Assembly (NCBI GenBank): GCA_003583745.1
Contig: QXPY01000003.1
Span: forward strand, 170,052 to 234,051
DNA: 64,000 bases
Source: Rhodocyclales bacterium GT-UBC
GTDB lineage: Bacteria; Pseudomonadota; Gammaproteobacteria; Burkholderiales; Rhodocyclaceae
Direction of reading: 5' to 3'
Shown here: positions 35,124-44,320 of the stretch, piece after piece
Layout of the letters: each line of letters starts with the position of its first letter
Position numbering within the stretch: the stretch's first letter is position 1
Program-made: the position numbers and the translations under genes
Notes under the pieces: model-generated
Database searches by the model: none
Told to the model about the DNA's origin: nothing
What the model saw: only the letters and a program-made list of their open reading frames with translations

Positions 35124-36599
35124 TTAGCCGGCGAAGGCCTCGCTGGGCAGTAGCGGCCGGACCAGGTTGCGGCCGGCCGATTTGGCTTCGTAGAGGGCTT
35201 TGTCGGCGCGGGCGATGGTTTGCTCCATGGCTTCCGCCGGGCGATATTCGGCGTAGCCGATGCTCAGCGTCGTCCCGACCTGCTCGCTGCCGGCGTTGGT
35301 ACGCAGATCCTCCACTCGTTGCCGGAGCTTTTCGGCAATGTTGCGGGCTTCGTCGGCGTGGCAGCCGGGCAGGACGATCAGGAACTCTTCGCCGCCCCAG
35401 CGCACCGCAAAGTCCGAGGCGCGCAAGGCGCTTTTCAGGATTTGCCCGATGCCGGACAGGATTTCATCGCCTGCTCGATGGCCGTGTACGTCGTTGATGT
35501 GCTTGAAATGGTCGGCATCGGCGAGCAGGACGCAGATCGGTTGTGGCGTCCGGCGTTGGGCGAGCATCAGCTGTTCGATCAGGAAACTGGCGGCATGCCG
35601 GTTGAGCAGGCCGGTCAGCTTGTCGGTCGTGGCCATTTCTTCGATACGCCGATGGTAACGGGCCAGCGCGAGGTGGGTGAGGGCGATGACGATGAGGGTG
35701 ACGAGCAGGCTGATTGCCAGATTGATCAGCAAGGTATAGCGGATTTCGGCGAGTGCTTCATCCTCGTTCTGCTCGACGAACAGGTACCACTTTAATTCCG
35801 GGACGTAATTGACATGCAGGATGAAGCGGCTGCCATTTGCCTCGTATTGGTACGACCCTGATCGGTCGGCGAGGATCTGGTCGATCAGTACGCCCTGGCC
35901 GGGTTGTTGGCGCAGGTCGAGCATCGGTTTGTCGAACTTGCCGCCCAGCACGACCCGGCCGGCGGCATCGCTGAAATAGATGCTGCGCTGGAAACGGTTC
36001 TGGTATTCGCCGATCAGTTTGCGTACGGCATCGACGGTGAGGCCGATGCCGGTTGCGCCCAGGTATTGGTGGTTAAAGTCGAAGACCCGGAAGTTGATGA
36101 AGATGGTCAGCGCATCGTGGTTGGCCAAGTCGGGATCGACGTTGATCTCATAGTCCTCCTGCATCTGGCGAACGCGGTAATACCAGACGTCGCGCGGCTC
36201 GGTGGGCGAGATGTTCTTCAGCACGCCATCGGCGGTGTAATAGGCACCGGTGCGTTCGGAAACGAAAAAGCTGCTGAAGGCGCCGTAACGGGCCTTGATT
36301 TCAGCCAGGTAGCGGGTCATGGCGCGGACGTCTTTCTCGCCATTGACCACCCAGTCGCGGACGAAGGTGTCCTGTGCCATCGATGAAGAGATGACCACCG
36401 GTCGAATCAAATCTTTCTGGATTTCCGAGTAGATGTTGTTTGAAGTCAGTGGTAAATCCTGGCCGATCAGCGTATCGCGGATGGCCTGGCGCGATACGTG
36501 GTAGCCAAACAGCGCTGTCGCGAAAAAGCCGGCACTGAGCAGGAGGCTAAGGACGATGAGCAGGCTGCGGCGGTTGAAAAGTTGGGGACTATTGAACAT
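35124..36599 (-). CDS. Membrane diguanylate cyclase (dCache-like sensor plus GGDEF)
   Basis: 491 residues. Two membrane segments (about 13-35 and 290-312) enclose a periplasmic sensor region of about 250 residues of dCache type. The C-terminal GGDEF domain starts with TDKLTGLLNRHA, has the metal Asp in LLADADHFKHIND, and carries an intact active motif written GGEEF, a functional variant. The RxxD product-inhibition site is present five residues before it (RASD). It should make cyclic-di-GMP in response to an outside ligand. It reads leftward and stops nine bases before speD's upstream side, but a functional link to polyamines is only a guess. Confidence 0.9.
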   Translation of the reverse strand: MFNSPQLFNRRSLLIVLSLLLSAGFFATALFGYHVSRQAIRDTLIGQDLPLTSNNIYSEIQKDLIRPVVISSSMAQDTFVRDWVVNGEKDVRAMTRYLAEIKARYGAFSSFFVSERTGAYYTADGVLKNISPTEPRDVWYYRVRQMQEDYEINVDPDLANHDALTIFINFRVFDFNHQYLGATGIGLTVDAVRKLIGEYQNRFQRSIYFSDAAGRVVLGGKFDKPMLDLRQQPGQGVLIDQILADRSGSYQYEANGSRFILHVNYVPELKWYLFVEQNEDEALAEIRYTLLINLAISLLVTLIVIALTHLALARYHRRIEEMATTDKLTGLLNRHAASFLIEQLMLAQRRTPQPICVLLADADHFKHINDVHGHRAGDEILSGIGQILKSALRASDFAVRWGGEEFLIVLPGCHADEARNIAEKLRQRVEDLRTNAGSEQVGTTLSIGYAEYRPAEAMEQTIARADKALYEAKSAGRNLVRPLLPSEAFAG

Positions 36600-36643
36600 G
36601 GGCGCGAGTTTGGCGTGATCTACTGAAAATAGAACGAACTGAA

Positions 36644-37546
36644 TTATGGGCGGCCGTGATTGCCGGTTTCACGTGGAACGCCCGAATGAAACAGGCTTTC
36701 GAGCAGCCAGCCTAGGCGATAGCCGGCTTCGACAATCCTCCGCTGAGCCAATTCCCTGGATTGCAGATGAAATCGTTCGTTAATTATCGGCAATAGGCTA
36801 CCGGCCGAGCGGGGATAGACTTGAGTCAACAAGGCGTGGCTTTCGTCGCGCCAGCCGCTCAGCGTACCCCGTTGCGGTGGCGGAATCAGGCCGATCAGAC
36901 GTTCGGCTTCGTCGAGCAGGCGTTGGCCGCGCAAGCCGTAGGGACCAGGAAGATCATCCCAATAGGCATGAAGGTTGGTGAATGGTTGCCGTCTATCGTA
37001 GGGGTTTTCGATTTCAAATTGATTGCCGCCTTCGTCGTCATGTCGCCCGACATGAAGCGGTTGATGGATATCTCCCACCAGATGCAGCAACCAGGGGAGG
37101 GCATAGGTGGTTTGCTGCGGTGAAGGGGATGCACGCAAGACCTGTGTTAGTCGCTCGATCTGCTGGTCGAGCTCGCCTTCCCTGACATGGCCGGACGCAT
37201 CGAAATCGAGGTAATGCCAGACCTTGTGCCGGGCGTTGTCGGCCAGGCCTGGAATAGGCGGGGTGGGCCATTCCCGACGTTCGTCGAAATAGCGTGGATC
37301 GTTGCGTATGCTGTCGGCCCAGGTTGCCGCTTCGGCAAAAATGGCGATCATCCCGTATTTACCGGCCCTGGCCTGCCAGCGTGGGTAGTCGGGATGCCTG
37401 GCCAGAATTTCGCCGAGGCTGGCCTGGCTCTGCGAGGAGAGTTGTTGCCAGGCGATGCAGGCTGTCAAGCGATGGCCGGCCGCGCTCCAGGCCTGTGCCG
37501 CTGCCGGCAGGGCCAGGAAAATAAGGGTGAGCAACATTCGACGCAT
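36644..37546 (-). CDS. Secreted S1/P1 family nuclease
   Basis: 300 residues. A signal peptide (about 1-19, cleavage after AQA) leaves a mature protein starting with Trp20, which in this family is itself a zinc ligand. Other ligand regions are present: AGHRLTA, ATWADSIR, WHYLDF, LLHLVGDIHQPLHVG and GGNQFEI. S1/P1 nucleases are zinc enzymes that cut single-stranded DNA and RNA, here in the periplasm or outside, perhaps for nucleotide scavenging. Its 3' coding end contains a parS-like site at 36666. Confidence 0.88.
   Translation of the reverse strand: MRRMLLTLIFLALPAAAQAWSAAGHRLTACIAWQQLSSQSQASLGEILARHPDYPRWQARAGKYGMIAIFAEAATWADSIRNDPRYFDERREWPTPPIPGLADNARHKVWHYLDFDASGHVREGELDQQIERLTQVLRASPSPQQTTYALPWLLHLVGDIHQPLHVGRHDDEGGNQFEIENPYDRRQPFTNLHAYWDDLPGPYGLRGQRLLDEAERLIGLIPPPQRGTLSGWRDESHALLTQVYPRSAGSLLPIINERFHLQSRELAQRRIVEAGYRLGWLLESLFHSGVPRETGNHGRP
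36666..36679. promoter_or_regulatory. parS-like ParB binding site
   Basis: GTTTCACGTGGAAC is one half-site change away from the perfect palindrome at 26313 and fits known parS variation. It is inside the 3' end of the S1/P1 nuclease gene. Confidence 0.7.
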
Positions 37547-37580
37547 GTGGGCATTATGCCCCGTGCGATAATGCCGACCT

Positions 37581-38840
37581 ATGTCCCGATTGCCCTTTCA
37601 TTCCCTGGCTTTTGCATTGCAACAGGCCGCTCGCATTCTTGCAGCCGTCCTGGCCGGTCAGAGTCTGGCTGACGGTCTGCTTGCCCGGGTCGAAGCAAGC
37701 GCCCGTCCCGCTGTGCAGGATCTCGTGTATGGCAGCTTGCGCCGGTATGGGCGGGGTGATTATTTCCTCTCCCATTTGTTGAGCAAACCGCTGGCAGCAG
37801 AAGAAATCCGCGCCTTGCTGCTGGTCGCTCTCTACCGTCTGGAAACGCGGCCGGATGCCGTTCATACCGTTGTTGACCAAGCTGTTGCCGCTGCTGGTGA
37901 AATGGCGGAAGGTCGCTTCCGTGCCTTGGTTAACGGTGTTTTGCGTAACTTCCTGCGCCAACAGGCGCCCTTGACGGCGGAGGTCGAAGCGGATGCTATC
38001 GCTTCGGCCCAGCATCCGGATTGGTGGCTAGCACAGTTGCAGGAGGCTTATCCGACGCAGTGGCGGCAGATTGTCGACGCCGGCAATAGCCCGCCGCCAA
38101 TGGCGTTGCGGGTCAACTCGCGCCGTATCGAGCGGGCAGCGTATCAGGCGCTACTCGAAGCAGAAGGAATCGCTGCCACGCCGACAGGCGAGGTCGGGCT
38201 TCTGTTGGCCAAGCCGCAGCCGGTTGACCGGTTGCCGGCATTTTTCGATGGACTGGTTTCGGTCCAGGACCCCGGTGCACAACGTGCGGCAATCTTGCTC
38301 GATCCTGCGCCCGGAAGCCGGGTACTCGATGCGTGTGCCGCACCGGGGGGCAAGACGGCGCATTTGCTGGAGCGTGCAGACCTCGATTTGCTGGCGCTCG
38401 ACCTCAAACCCTCGCGTTGTCGGCGGGTTGAAGAAAATCTGGTGCGCCTCGGGCTAACGGCGCGAGTCAAGGCAGCGGATTGCGCCAAGCTCAATACCTG
38501 GTGGGATGGCAACATGTTCGATGCCGTGCTTGCCGATGTACCTTGTACGGCGAGCGGCGTCGTGCGGCGCAATCCGGATGCCAAGTGGTTGCGCCGGGAG
38601 GCCGATATCCATAGCTTCGCCGCCGCTCAGGCGCGCATCCTCGATGCCTTGTGGCAGACGGTTCTGCCCGGCGGTAAACTCCTTTATGCCACTTGCTCGG
38701 TCTTCCCGGCCGAGAATGGCCAACAGATCGCGCGCTTCCTGGCTGGTCAGCCGCAGGCCCGGCGTTGCCATGAAGAACAGCTTCTTCCCACTGCCGACCA
38801 TGATGGCTTCTACTACTGTCTTCTCGAAAAACTGGTTTGA
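37581..38840 (+). CDS. rsmB: 16S rRNA (cytosine(967)-C5)-methyltransferase
   Basis: 419 residues. An N-terminal NusB-like RNA-binding domain (about 5-135) and a SAM-binding methyltransferase domain. SAM motif I is D250-ACAAPGGKT. Two catalytic cysteines are at Cys322 (ADVPCTASG) and Cys372 (YATCSVFPAEN), matching the pair of the family. It methylates a cytosine of 16S rRNA. Its end overlaps the next gene, and the row rsmB–DUF4390–ntrY–ntrX reads as one operon, typical of betaproteobacteria. Confidence 0.95.
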   Translation: MSRLPFHSLAFALQQAARILAAVLAGQSLADGLLARVEASARPAVQDLVYGSLRRYGRGDYFLSHLLSKPLAAEEIRALLLVALYRLETRPDAVHTVVDQAVAAAGEMAEGRFRALVNGVLRNFLRQQAPLTAEVEADAIASAQHPDWWLAQLQEAYPTQWRQIVDAGNSPPPMALRVNSRRIERAAYQALLEAEGIAATPTGEVGLLLAKPQPVDRLPAFFDGLVSVQDPGAQRAAILLDPAPGSRVLDACAAPGGKTAHLLERADLDLLALDLKPSRCRRVEENLVRLGLTARVKAADCAKLNTWWDGNMFDAVLADVPCTASGVVRRNPDAKWLRREADIHSFAAAQARILDALWQTVLPGGKLLYATCSVFPAENGQQIARFLAGQPQARRCHEEQLLPTADHDGFYYCLLEKLV

Positions 38841-39423
38841 GCGGCTGTGTTTCTGGCTGCTGCTCCTGGTTTTCATGCCGGTAGTCAGCTGGGCGGCCGA
38901 AATTGAAATCGCCAATCAGCAATTGACTTTGAATGAGGATGGCTATGCCTTGGCCGCCGATTTCAATTTCGATTTGAATCCGCGTCTAGAAGAGGCGGTG
39001 AACAAAGGTGTCACACTGCATTTCGTGGTCGATTTCGAACTTTCGCGACCGCGCTGGTATTTTTTCGATGAGAAGCTGGTCATTCGGAACCAGACCTTTC
39101 GCTTGTCCTATCACGCGCTGACCCGCCAGTATCGGCTTTCCACCGGGGTCTTGCACCAATCCTTTGCCAGCCTGTCTGAAGCTTTGCGTATGTTGGCCCA
39201 CCTCCGCAACTGGACGGTGATCGAAAAGAGCGACAAGACGGTCAGGCCAGGAGAAACCTACCAGGCGGCCGTACGTTTGCGCCTCGATATCACGCAGTTG
39301 CCGCGACCTTTCCAGATTACCGCACTGGGCAACAAGGATTGGAGTTTCAACTCCGACTGGAAGTTATGGCCGGCGACTTTACCGCTGCCTGTTGCCAGTC
39401 CGGCTAGCGCGGAGGTGAAGTGA
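38800..39423 (+). CDS. DUF4390 domain membrane/secreted protein
   Basis: About 207 residues. The start is uncertain because the frame overlaps rsmB: ATGs at 38770, 38800 and 38803 are possible. The ATG pair at 38800/38803 puts the hydrophobic segment (about 15-33, ending VVSWAA) at the normal place of a signal peptide or anchor. The rest is the conserved DUF4390 beta-rich domain (EIEIANQQLTLNEDGYALAADFNF; LTRQYRLSTG; ALRMLAHLRNW). Its function is unknown, but it is nearly always found between rsmB and ntrY in this group. Its stop overlaps the ntrY start. Confidence 0.82.
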   Translation: MMASTTVFSKNWFERLCFWLLLLVFMPVVSWAAEIEIANQQLTLNEDGYALAADFNFDLNPRLEEAVNKGVTLHFVVDFELSRPRWYFFDEKLVIRNQTFRLSYHALTRQYRLSTGVLHQSFASLSEALRMLAHLRNWTVIEKSDKTVRPGETYQAAVRLRLDITQLPRPFQITALGNKDWSFNSDWKLWPATLPLPVASPASAEVK

Positions 39424-41576
39424 GGCGGTTTGTTGCTGCTGGTGGCGCGCTGGCGGCAGCCATCGGGGGGATACTCTGGTTCCTGCTGTTGATGTCCACG
39501 GCAGCCGATACCGTAATTTTCTCGCGTAACTATCCGTTGCTGATCGCGCTCAATGTGGCATTGGCGCTGGGCATGCTGGGATTGGTCGGCTGGCAGTTGC
39601 GCGCTCTGTGGCGCGACTATCAGGCGCAGGTCTTCGGGGCCCGTCTCAAGCTTCGCCTGATGTTGATGTTCGGTGTGATCGCCGTACTGCCTGGCGCATT
39701 GGTCTATGGTGTCTCGGTGCAGTTCGTCACGCGCTCGATCGAAAGCTGGTTCGATGTTCGGGTTGAAAAGGCGCTGGAGTCGGGGTTGCACTTGGGGCGT
39801 TCGGCGCTGGATTCCTTGCTGGTCGATCTGGGGGACAAGGCGCGCAGCATGTCCAGCGAACTGTCAGATATTGCGGAAACCTCGCGTCGTTCGGCCCTGT
39901 TGCGTTTGCGCGAGGACAAGGGCGTACAGTCCGCCGCGCTGTTTTCAGTCGGTGGCCAGCTCTTGTCCAGCGCGACCAGCGAATTGAGCAGTTTGCTCCC
40001 CGAACTGCCGACCCAGGGCCAGTTGAAGCAGGCCCGCAGTGCGCGCATCCTCAGCTCGGTTGAGGGTGAAGGCGGCAAGCTGTATTTGCGCGTTCTGGTC
40101 CCGGTGGCGACCCGTGATGTCTTCGAGGAACCCCGCATCCTGCAATTGATCCAGCCGGTTCCTCCCGGCCTGGCGCATGATGCCGAGGCGGTGCAGGGGG
40201 TTTACCGCGATTATCAGGAATTGCAGTTGGCGCGTGTCGGCTTGACGCGGATATATGCGCTAACGCTAACTTTGACCGTGCTGGTGGCGTTGTTCGGTGC
40301 TTTTGCGCTGGCCTTCGTGATGGCCCGGCGGCTGGCAGCACCGCTCTATATCCTGGCGGAAGGAACGCAGGCGGTGGCGCAGGGCGATTTCTCGCCGCGC
40401 CAGGCGGTGTATAGCGGTGACGAGTTGGGCGTGCTGACCCAGTCGTTCAACCGGATGACCCGTCAGCTTAACGAGGCCCGTCATGAAACCGAGCGTCATC
40501 GCGCCGAGCTGGAATCGGCGCGCGGTTATCTGGAGTCGATCCTGGCCAACCTGTCGGCCGGCGTACTCGTCTTTGACCGCCGCTTCGTGCTGCGTACCGT
40601 CAATGAAGGCGCCCTGACCATCCTGAACGACGATTTCGATGGCTTGATCGGCGAGGCGGTTGAACAATGGCCGCGGCAAAGCATCATGGGGGCCTTCATC
40701 CGTGAGCACTTCTCGGCGAGCGAGGAAGCCGAATGGCAGGGCCAGCTGGAACTCGAACGTCCCAACGGCATGCCGCAGGTTCTGCTGTTGCGCGGTTCGC
40801 GCCTGCCCGAGGCGAGTGGAGGCGGCGATGTCGTGGTTTTCGACGACGTCACCCGGATCATCGCGGCACAACGAAGCGCTGCCTGGGGTGAAGTGGCTCG
40901 CCGCCTGGCCCACGAAATCAAGAATCCGCTGACACCGATCCAGCTTTCCGCCGAGCGCCTGCAGTTCAAGCTGGCCGGCAAACTGAGCAATGGCGATGCC
41001 GACATGCTGGCGCGCGGTACGCAGACCATCATCAATCAGGTTCAGGCGATGAAACGCATGGTCGACGATTTCCGTGACTATGCCCGCCTGCCGGCGCCGG
41101 AAGTCGCGCCGCTCGATCTCAACGAGTTGATTGGCGAGGTCCTTGGTCTCTACGAAAGTTCATCGGCGCGAATCGAAACCCGTCTTGAGGCCGGGTTGCC
41201 TTGCGTGCTCGGCGATCCAACCCAATTGCGGCAGATCATTCACAACTTGTTGCGCAACGCGGAAGACGCGCTGGAAGGGCGTGAGGCGAGCCGGATCGAT
41301 ATCCAGACCGATGTGGCGGGGCGCTGTGCCCGGTTGCTCATTGCCGACAACGGTCCGGGTTTCCCGAGCGAGTTGCTGCCGCGTATCTTTGAACCCTATG
41401 TCACCACCAAGGCCCGGGGTACCGGTCTTGGCCTGCCCATCGTCAAGAAAATTGTCGAAGAACACCTGGGCACCATTGAAATCAGTAATGCACCGGAGGG
41501 CGGCGCACGGATCGATATTCGTCTGCCTCTGGTGAAGGAAGAGGAAGCCAAGCATGGCAATCATTCTGGTCGTTGA
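39420..41576 (+). CDS. ntrY: Nitrogen-regulation-type sensor histidine kinase NtrY
   Basis: 718 residues with a GTG start that overlaps the previous stop (GTGA). Several N-terminal membrane segments (about 5-30, 38-60, 78-103) and one more near 280-300 frame a periplasmic loop. A HAMP domain (about 300-355), a PAS domain (about 375-470) and a kinase core follow, with His498 in RRLAHEIKNPLTPIQLSAERLQ, the N box LLRNAEDAL and the G boxes DNGPGF and GTGLGLP. The H box with NPLTPIQLSAERL is characteristic of NtrY. It passes phosphate to NtrX, whose gene overlaps its end by 23 bases. Confidence 0.93.
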   Translation: MRRFVAAGGALAAAIGGILWFLLLMSTAADTVIFSRNYPLLIALNVALALGMLGLVGWQLRALWRDYQAQVFGARLKLRLMLMFGVIAVLPGALVYGVSVQFVTRSIESWFDVRVEKALESGLHLGRSALDSLLVDLGDKARSMSSELSDIAETSRRSALLRLREDKGVQSAALFSVGGQLLSSATSELSSLLPELPTQGQLKQARSARILSSVEGEGGKLYLRVLVPVATRDVFEEPRILQLIQPVPPGLAHDAEAVQGVYRDYQELQLARVGLTRIYALTLTLTVLVALFGAFALAFVMARRLAAPLYILAEGTQAVAQGDFSPRQAVYSGDELGVLTQSFNRMTRQLNEARHETERHRAELESARGYLESILANLSAGVLVFDRRFVLRTVNEGALTILNDDFDGLIGEAVEQWPRQSIMGAFIREHFSASEEAEWQGQLELERPNGMPQVLLLRGSRLPEASGGGDVVVFDDVTRIIAAQRSAAWGEVARRLAHEIKNPLTPIQLSAERLQFKLAGKLSNGDADMLARGTQTIINQVQAMKRMVDDFRDYARLPAPEVAPLDLNELIGEVLGLYESSSARIETRLEAGLPCVLGDPTQLRQIIHNLLRNAEDALEGREASRIDIQTDVAGRCARLLIADNGPGFPSELLPRIFEPYVTTKARGTGLGLPIVKKIVEEHLGTIEISNAPEGGARIDIRLPLVKEEEAKHGNHSGR

Positions 41577-42819
41577 CGACGAAGTCGGCATTCGTGAACT
41601 ACTCTCGGAAATCCTGATCGACGAGGGCTACGACGTGCGTCTGGCGGAGAATGCCGCCGCCGCCCGCCGGGTACGCAACGATTTGCGCCCCGATCTGGTC
41701 CTGCTCGATATCTGGATGCCGGACACCGATGGCATTTCGCTGCTCAAGGAGTGGCATGCCGGCGGACTGCTCAACATGCCGGTGGTCATGATGTCCGGTC
41801 ATGGCACCATCGATACGGCGGTCGAAGCCACCCGTTTCGGCGCCTTCGATTTCCTGGAAAAGCCGATCGCTTTGCAGAAGCTGTTGTCCTCGGTACAGAA
41901 AGCACTCAAGCACGATGCGCCGCCGCAACGTCCGCCCCTGACCCTGGAGGCTTTCAGCCGCTCGGCCTTCATCAAGGAGTTCAAGCGGCGGCTGGAACAG
42001 GCGGCGGCCAAGTCGCCCCTGCTGTTGCTCAAGGGCGCCACCGGCGGCATGGCCGAAATCTGTGCCCGCACGCTGCAACCGCCGCGCGCCCCGTGGCTCG
42101 ACTTGTCCAGCATCAGCAGCGCCTTGACCCAGGAAATGCTGGAGAAGGTCAGTGGCGGCATCATTTTCGTGCCCGACCTGTCGGTGCTCGGCAAGATGCA
42201 GCAGATGAACCTGGCCTATGCCGTCGAACGGCTCGACAAGCTCAACCTGCAACTGGTCGCCGCTCTGGCCCGACCGCTGGCCAGCCTGGGCGAAGCCGGC
42301 TGGGACAGCAAGCTGCTCACCCGCCTGGGCGATGTCTGGATCGCCTTGCCGTCGCTGGTTGGCCATGCCGACGAATTGCCTGAGATCGCCGGTCTGTTGC
42401 TGACCAATTTTGTCGAACGCGGCGAGGTCCAGCCGCGCCGCTTCTCGACCAGTGCCCTGAATGCCTTGCGCACCTTGCCCTGGAAGGCCTTGCCGGATGC
42501 CAGCTGGACCGATCTTTACGGTCTGGTGCGCAATCTGGCGCTGACCTCGCTGGACGAGGAAATTACCGCCGACGACGTGACCCGCGTCATGCCTCAGGAG
42601 CAGGGTGGCAACAAGGAACTGGCCTCGCTCTTGCCCTTGCTCGACCAGCCCTTGCGCGAAGCCCGCGATGCCTTCGAAAAGCTTTATTTCGAGCATCACC
42701 TGCGTCTCGAAGGCGGCAACATGACCAAGTTGGCCGAGCGTTCCGGGCTGGAACGGACGCATCTTTACCGCAAGCTGAAGCAGCTTGACGTCAAGCTCGG
42801 CAAGCGCGGTGAAGAGTAA
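41554..42819 (+). CDS. ntrX: NtrX-like response regulator with a decayed AAA+ domain
   Basis: 421 residues. The receiver domain is intact (Asp8/Asp9, phospho-acceptor Asp52 in LLDIWMPDTDG, Ser81, Lys103), and the C-terminus is a Fis-type HTH (about 378-415, LEGGNMTKLAERSGLERTHLYRKLKQL). The middle 240 residues align in position with a sigma-54 AAA+ domain, but the Walker A GETGTGKE is replaced by KGATGGMAE without its Lys, the GAFTGA loop is absent, and Walker B reads IIFVPD instead of LFLDE. It therefore should not hydrolyse ATP or activate sigma-54, and may act as a repressor or plain DNA binder. A GGAAGAGGAAG ribosome region lies inside the ntrY end. Confidence 0.9.
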   Translation: MAIILVVDDEVGIRELLSEILIDEGYDVRLAENAAAARRVRNDLRPDLVLLDIWMPDTDGISLLKEWHAGGLLNMPVVMMSGHGTIDTAVEATRFGAFDFLEKPIALQKLLSSVQKALKHDAPPQRPPLTLEAFSRSAFIKEFKRRLEQAAAKSPLLLLKGATGGMAEICARTLQPPRAPWLDLSSISSALTQEMLEKVSGGIIFVPDLSVLGKMQQMNLAYAVERLDKLNLQLVAALARPLASLGEAGWDSKLLTRLGDVWIALPSLVGHADELPEIAGLLLTNFVERGEVQPRRFSTSALNALRTLPWKALPDASWTDLYGLVRNLALTSLDEEITADDVTRVMPQEQGGNKELASLLPLLDQPLREARDAFEKLYFEHHLRLEGGNMTKLAERSGLERTHLYRKLKQLDVKLGKRGEE

Positions 42820-42940
42820 TCGGAGACGATTGCTGCAGCGCCTTTCGGCCGACCTCCCAATTTACTGATCCAGCGCAAGTGACCGGGACGGGGGAAAGTC
42901 GGATAATCTCGCCTTTCCGAATTTTCAGGCGGAGCCCGAC

Positions 42941-44008
42941 GTGAGCCGACCCAAGAACGACACTTTCCTGCGCGCCCTTCTCAAAGAGCCGACCGAATAC
43001 ACCCCGCTCTGGCTGATGCGCCAGGCGGGCCGCTACCTGCCGGAGTACTGCGAGACCCGCAAGCGGGCCGGCAATTTCCTGAACCTGTGCAAATCCCCGG
43101 CGATGGCCTGCGAAGTGACGCTGCAGCCGCTGGCGCGCTACGACCTCGACGCCGCCATCCTGTTCTCCGACATCCTGACGGTGCCGGATGCGATGGGTCT
43201 CGGCCTCTACTTCGCCGAAGGCGAGGGGCCGAAGTTCGAACGGCCGCTGCGCGAAGAGTGGGCGATCAACGATCTGACCGCGCCGGACCCCAACGACCAT
43301 CTGCGCTACGTGATGGATGCCGTAGCCGAGATCCGCCGCGCCCTCGACAACTCGGTGCCGCTGATCGGTTTCTCCGGCAGCCCCTACACCTTGGCCTGCT
43401 ACATGGTCGAAGGCCAGGGATCGAGCGACTTCCGCCACATCAAGGGTATGCTCTACAACCGCCCGGACCTGCTGCACCGCATCCTGTCGGTGACGACCGA
43501 TTCGGTGATTTCCTACCTGAACGCCCAGATCGACAGCGGCGCCCAGGCCGTGATGATCTTCGACACCTGGGGCGGTTCGCTGTCCAATGCGGCCTACGAG
43601 GAATTCTCGCTGCAGTACATGCGGCGCATCGTTGCCGGCCTGAAGAAGGAAAAGGACGGCCAGCGCATTCCGAGCATCGTGTTTACCAAGAATGGCGGCC
43701 TGTGGCTGGAAAAGATCGCCGACATCGGTTGCGATGCGGTTGGCCTCGACTGGACCATCGATATCGGCGAGGCACGCCGCCGGGTTGGTGACAAGGTGGC
43801 GCTGCAAGGCAACCTTGATCCGAACGTCTTGTTCGCGCAACCGGAAATCGTTGCTGCCGAAGCACGGAAAGTGCTCGACAGTTTCGGCCCGGGCAATACC
43901 GGTCACGTCTTCAACCTCGGTCACGGCATTTCGCAATACACCCCGCCGGAAAGCGTCACGGCCCTGGTCGAAGCGGTGCATGGACATAGCCGCTTATTAC
44001 GTAAGTAA
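42941..44008 (+). CDS. hemE: Uroporphyrinogen decarboxylase
   Basis: 355 residues from a GTG start with GGAG eight bases before it. Hallmarks are the N-terminal [15 protein letters not shown] signature and the second signature [16 protein letters not shown], with the catalytic Asp expected in the [14 protein letters not shown] stretch. It removes four carboxyl groups from uroporphyrinogen III to give coproporphyrinogen III in heme synthesis. It stands alone between ntrX and priA and is followed by a hairpin. Confidence 0.96.
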   Translation: MSRPKNDTFLRALLKEPTEYTPLWLMRQAGRYLPEYCETRKRAGNFLNLCKSPAMACEVTLQPLARYDLDAAILFSDILTVPDAMGLGLYFAEGEGPKFERPLREEWAINDLTAPDPNDHLRYVMDAVAEIRRALDNSVPLIGFSGSPYTLACYMVEGQGSSDFRHIKGMLYNRPDLLHRILSVTTDSVISYLNAQIDSGAQAVMIFDTWGGSLSNAAYEEFSLQYMRRIVAGLKKEKDGQRIPSIVFTKNGGLWLEKIADIGCDAVGLDWTIDIGEARRRVGDKVALQGNLDPNVLFAQPEIVAAEARKVLDSFGPGNTGHVFNLGHGISQYTPPESVTALVEAVHGHSRLLRK

Positions 44009-44017
44009 TATCCATAA

Positions 44018-44061
44018 ATGAGGGATAAGGGGCTACTTATGCACAGCGCCTTATTCCTCAT
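44018..44061 (+). terminator. Hairpin after hemE
   Basis: ATGAGGGATAAGGGGC (44018-44033) pairs with GCCTTATTCCTCAT (44048-44061), with two mismatched or bulged positions and a 14-nt loop, directly after the hemE stop. There is no clear U-tract, so it may be an attenuating or RNA-stabilising hairpin rather than a simple terminator. Confidence 0.5.
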
Positions 44062-44213
44062 CAGAAATAAATCGGGAAAATCGCTTGACAGCGATGCGTT
44101 TATTCAAGATGTTGAATATAAACGATTTTCCGGGTTGCTCAATATTTCGGCAAAGTAACAAACTCCTTACAGGACGGTGACTTGGCAGGCATGGCCGAAA
44201 GAAATCCACAAAG

Positions 44214-44236
44214 TTATCCACAGATTCTGTGGACAA
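44214..44236. promoter_or_regulatory. Inverted pair of DnaA-box-like sequences upstream of priA
   Basis: TTATCCACA (44214-44222), a perfect consensus DnaA box, faces TGTGGACAA (44228-44236), its near-exact inverse, with five bases between. It is about 85 bases before the priA start. Confidence 0.6.
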
Positions 44237-44320
44237 GCTGAATCGGCTCTTTTTGCACCGTTTCCGGCCCGGCTTTTCACCATATTTTCAGGAGTGCTGA
44301 CGGCAAACGTCGGTTGATTG

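Larger units (their letters stand above)
44009..44320. other. 312-bp region between hemE and priA
   Basis: It is markedly A/T-rich compared with its flanks. It contains the hairpin at 44018-44061 and an inverted pair of DnaA-box-like sequences at 44214-44236. It must also contain the priA promoter. No gene is supported here. Confidence 0.6.

Noticed and set aside
41599..42762. 387-codon open frame opposite ntrX
   Set aside because: Gln/Gly-rich shadow frame; ntrX on the plus strand has receiver and Fis domains.
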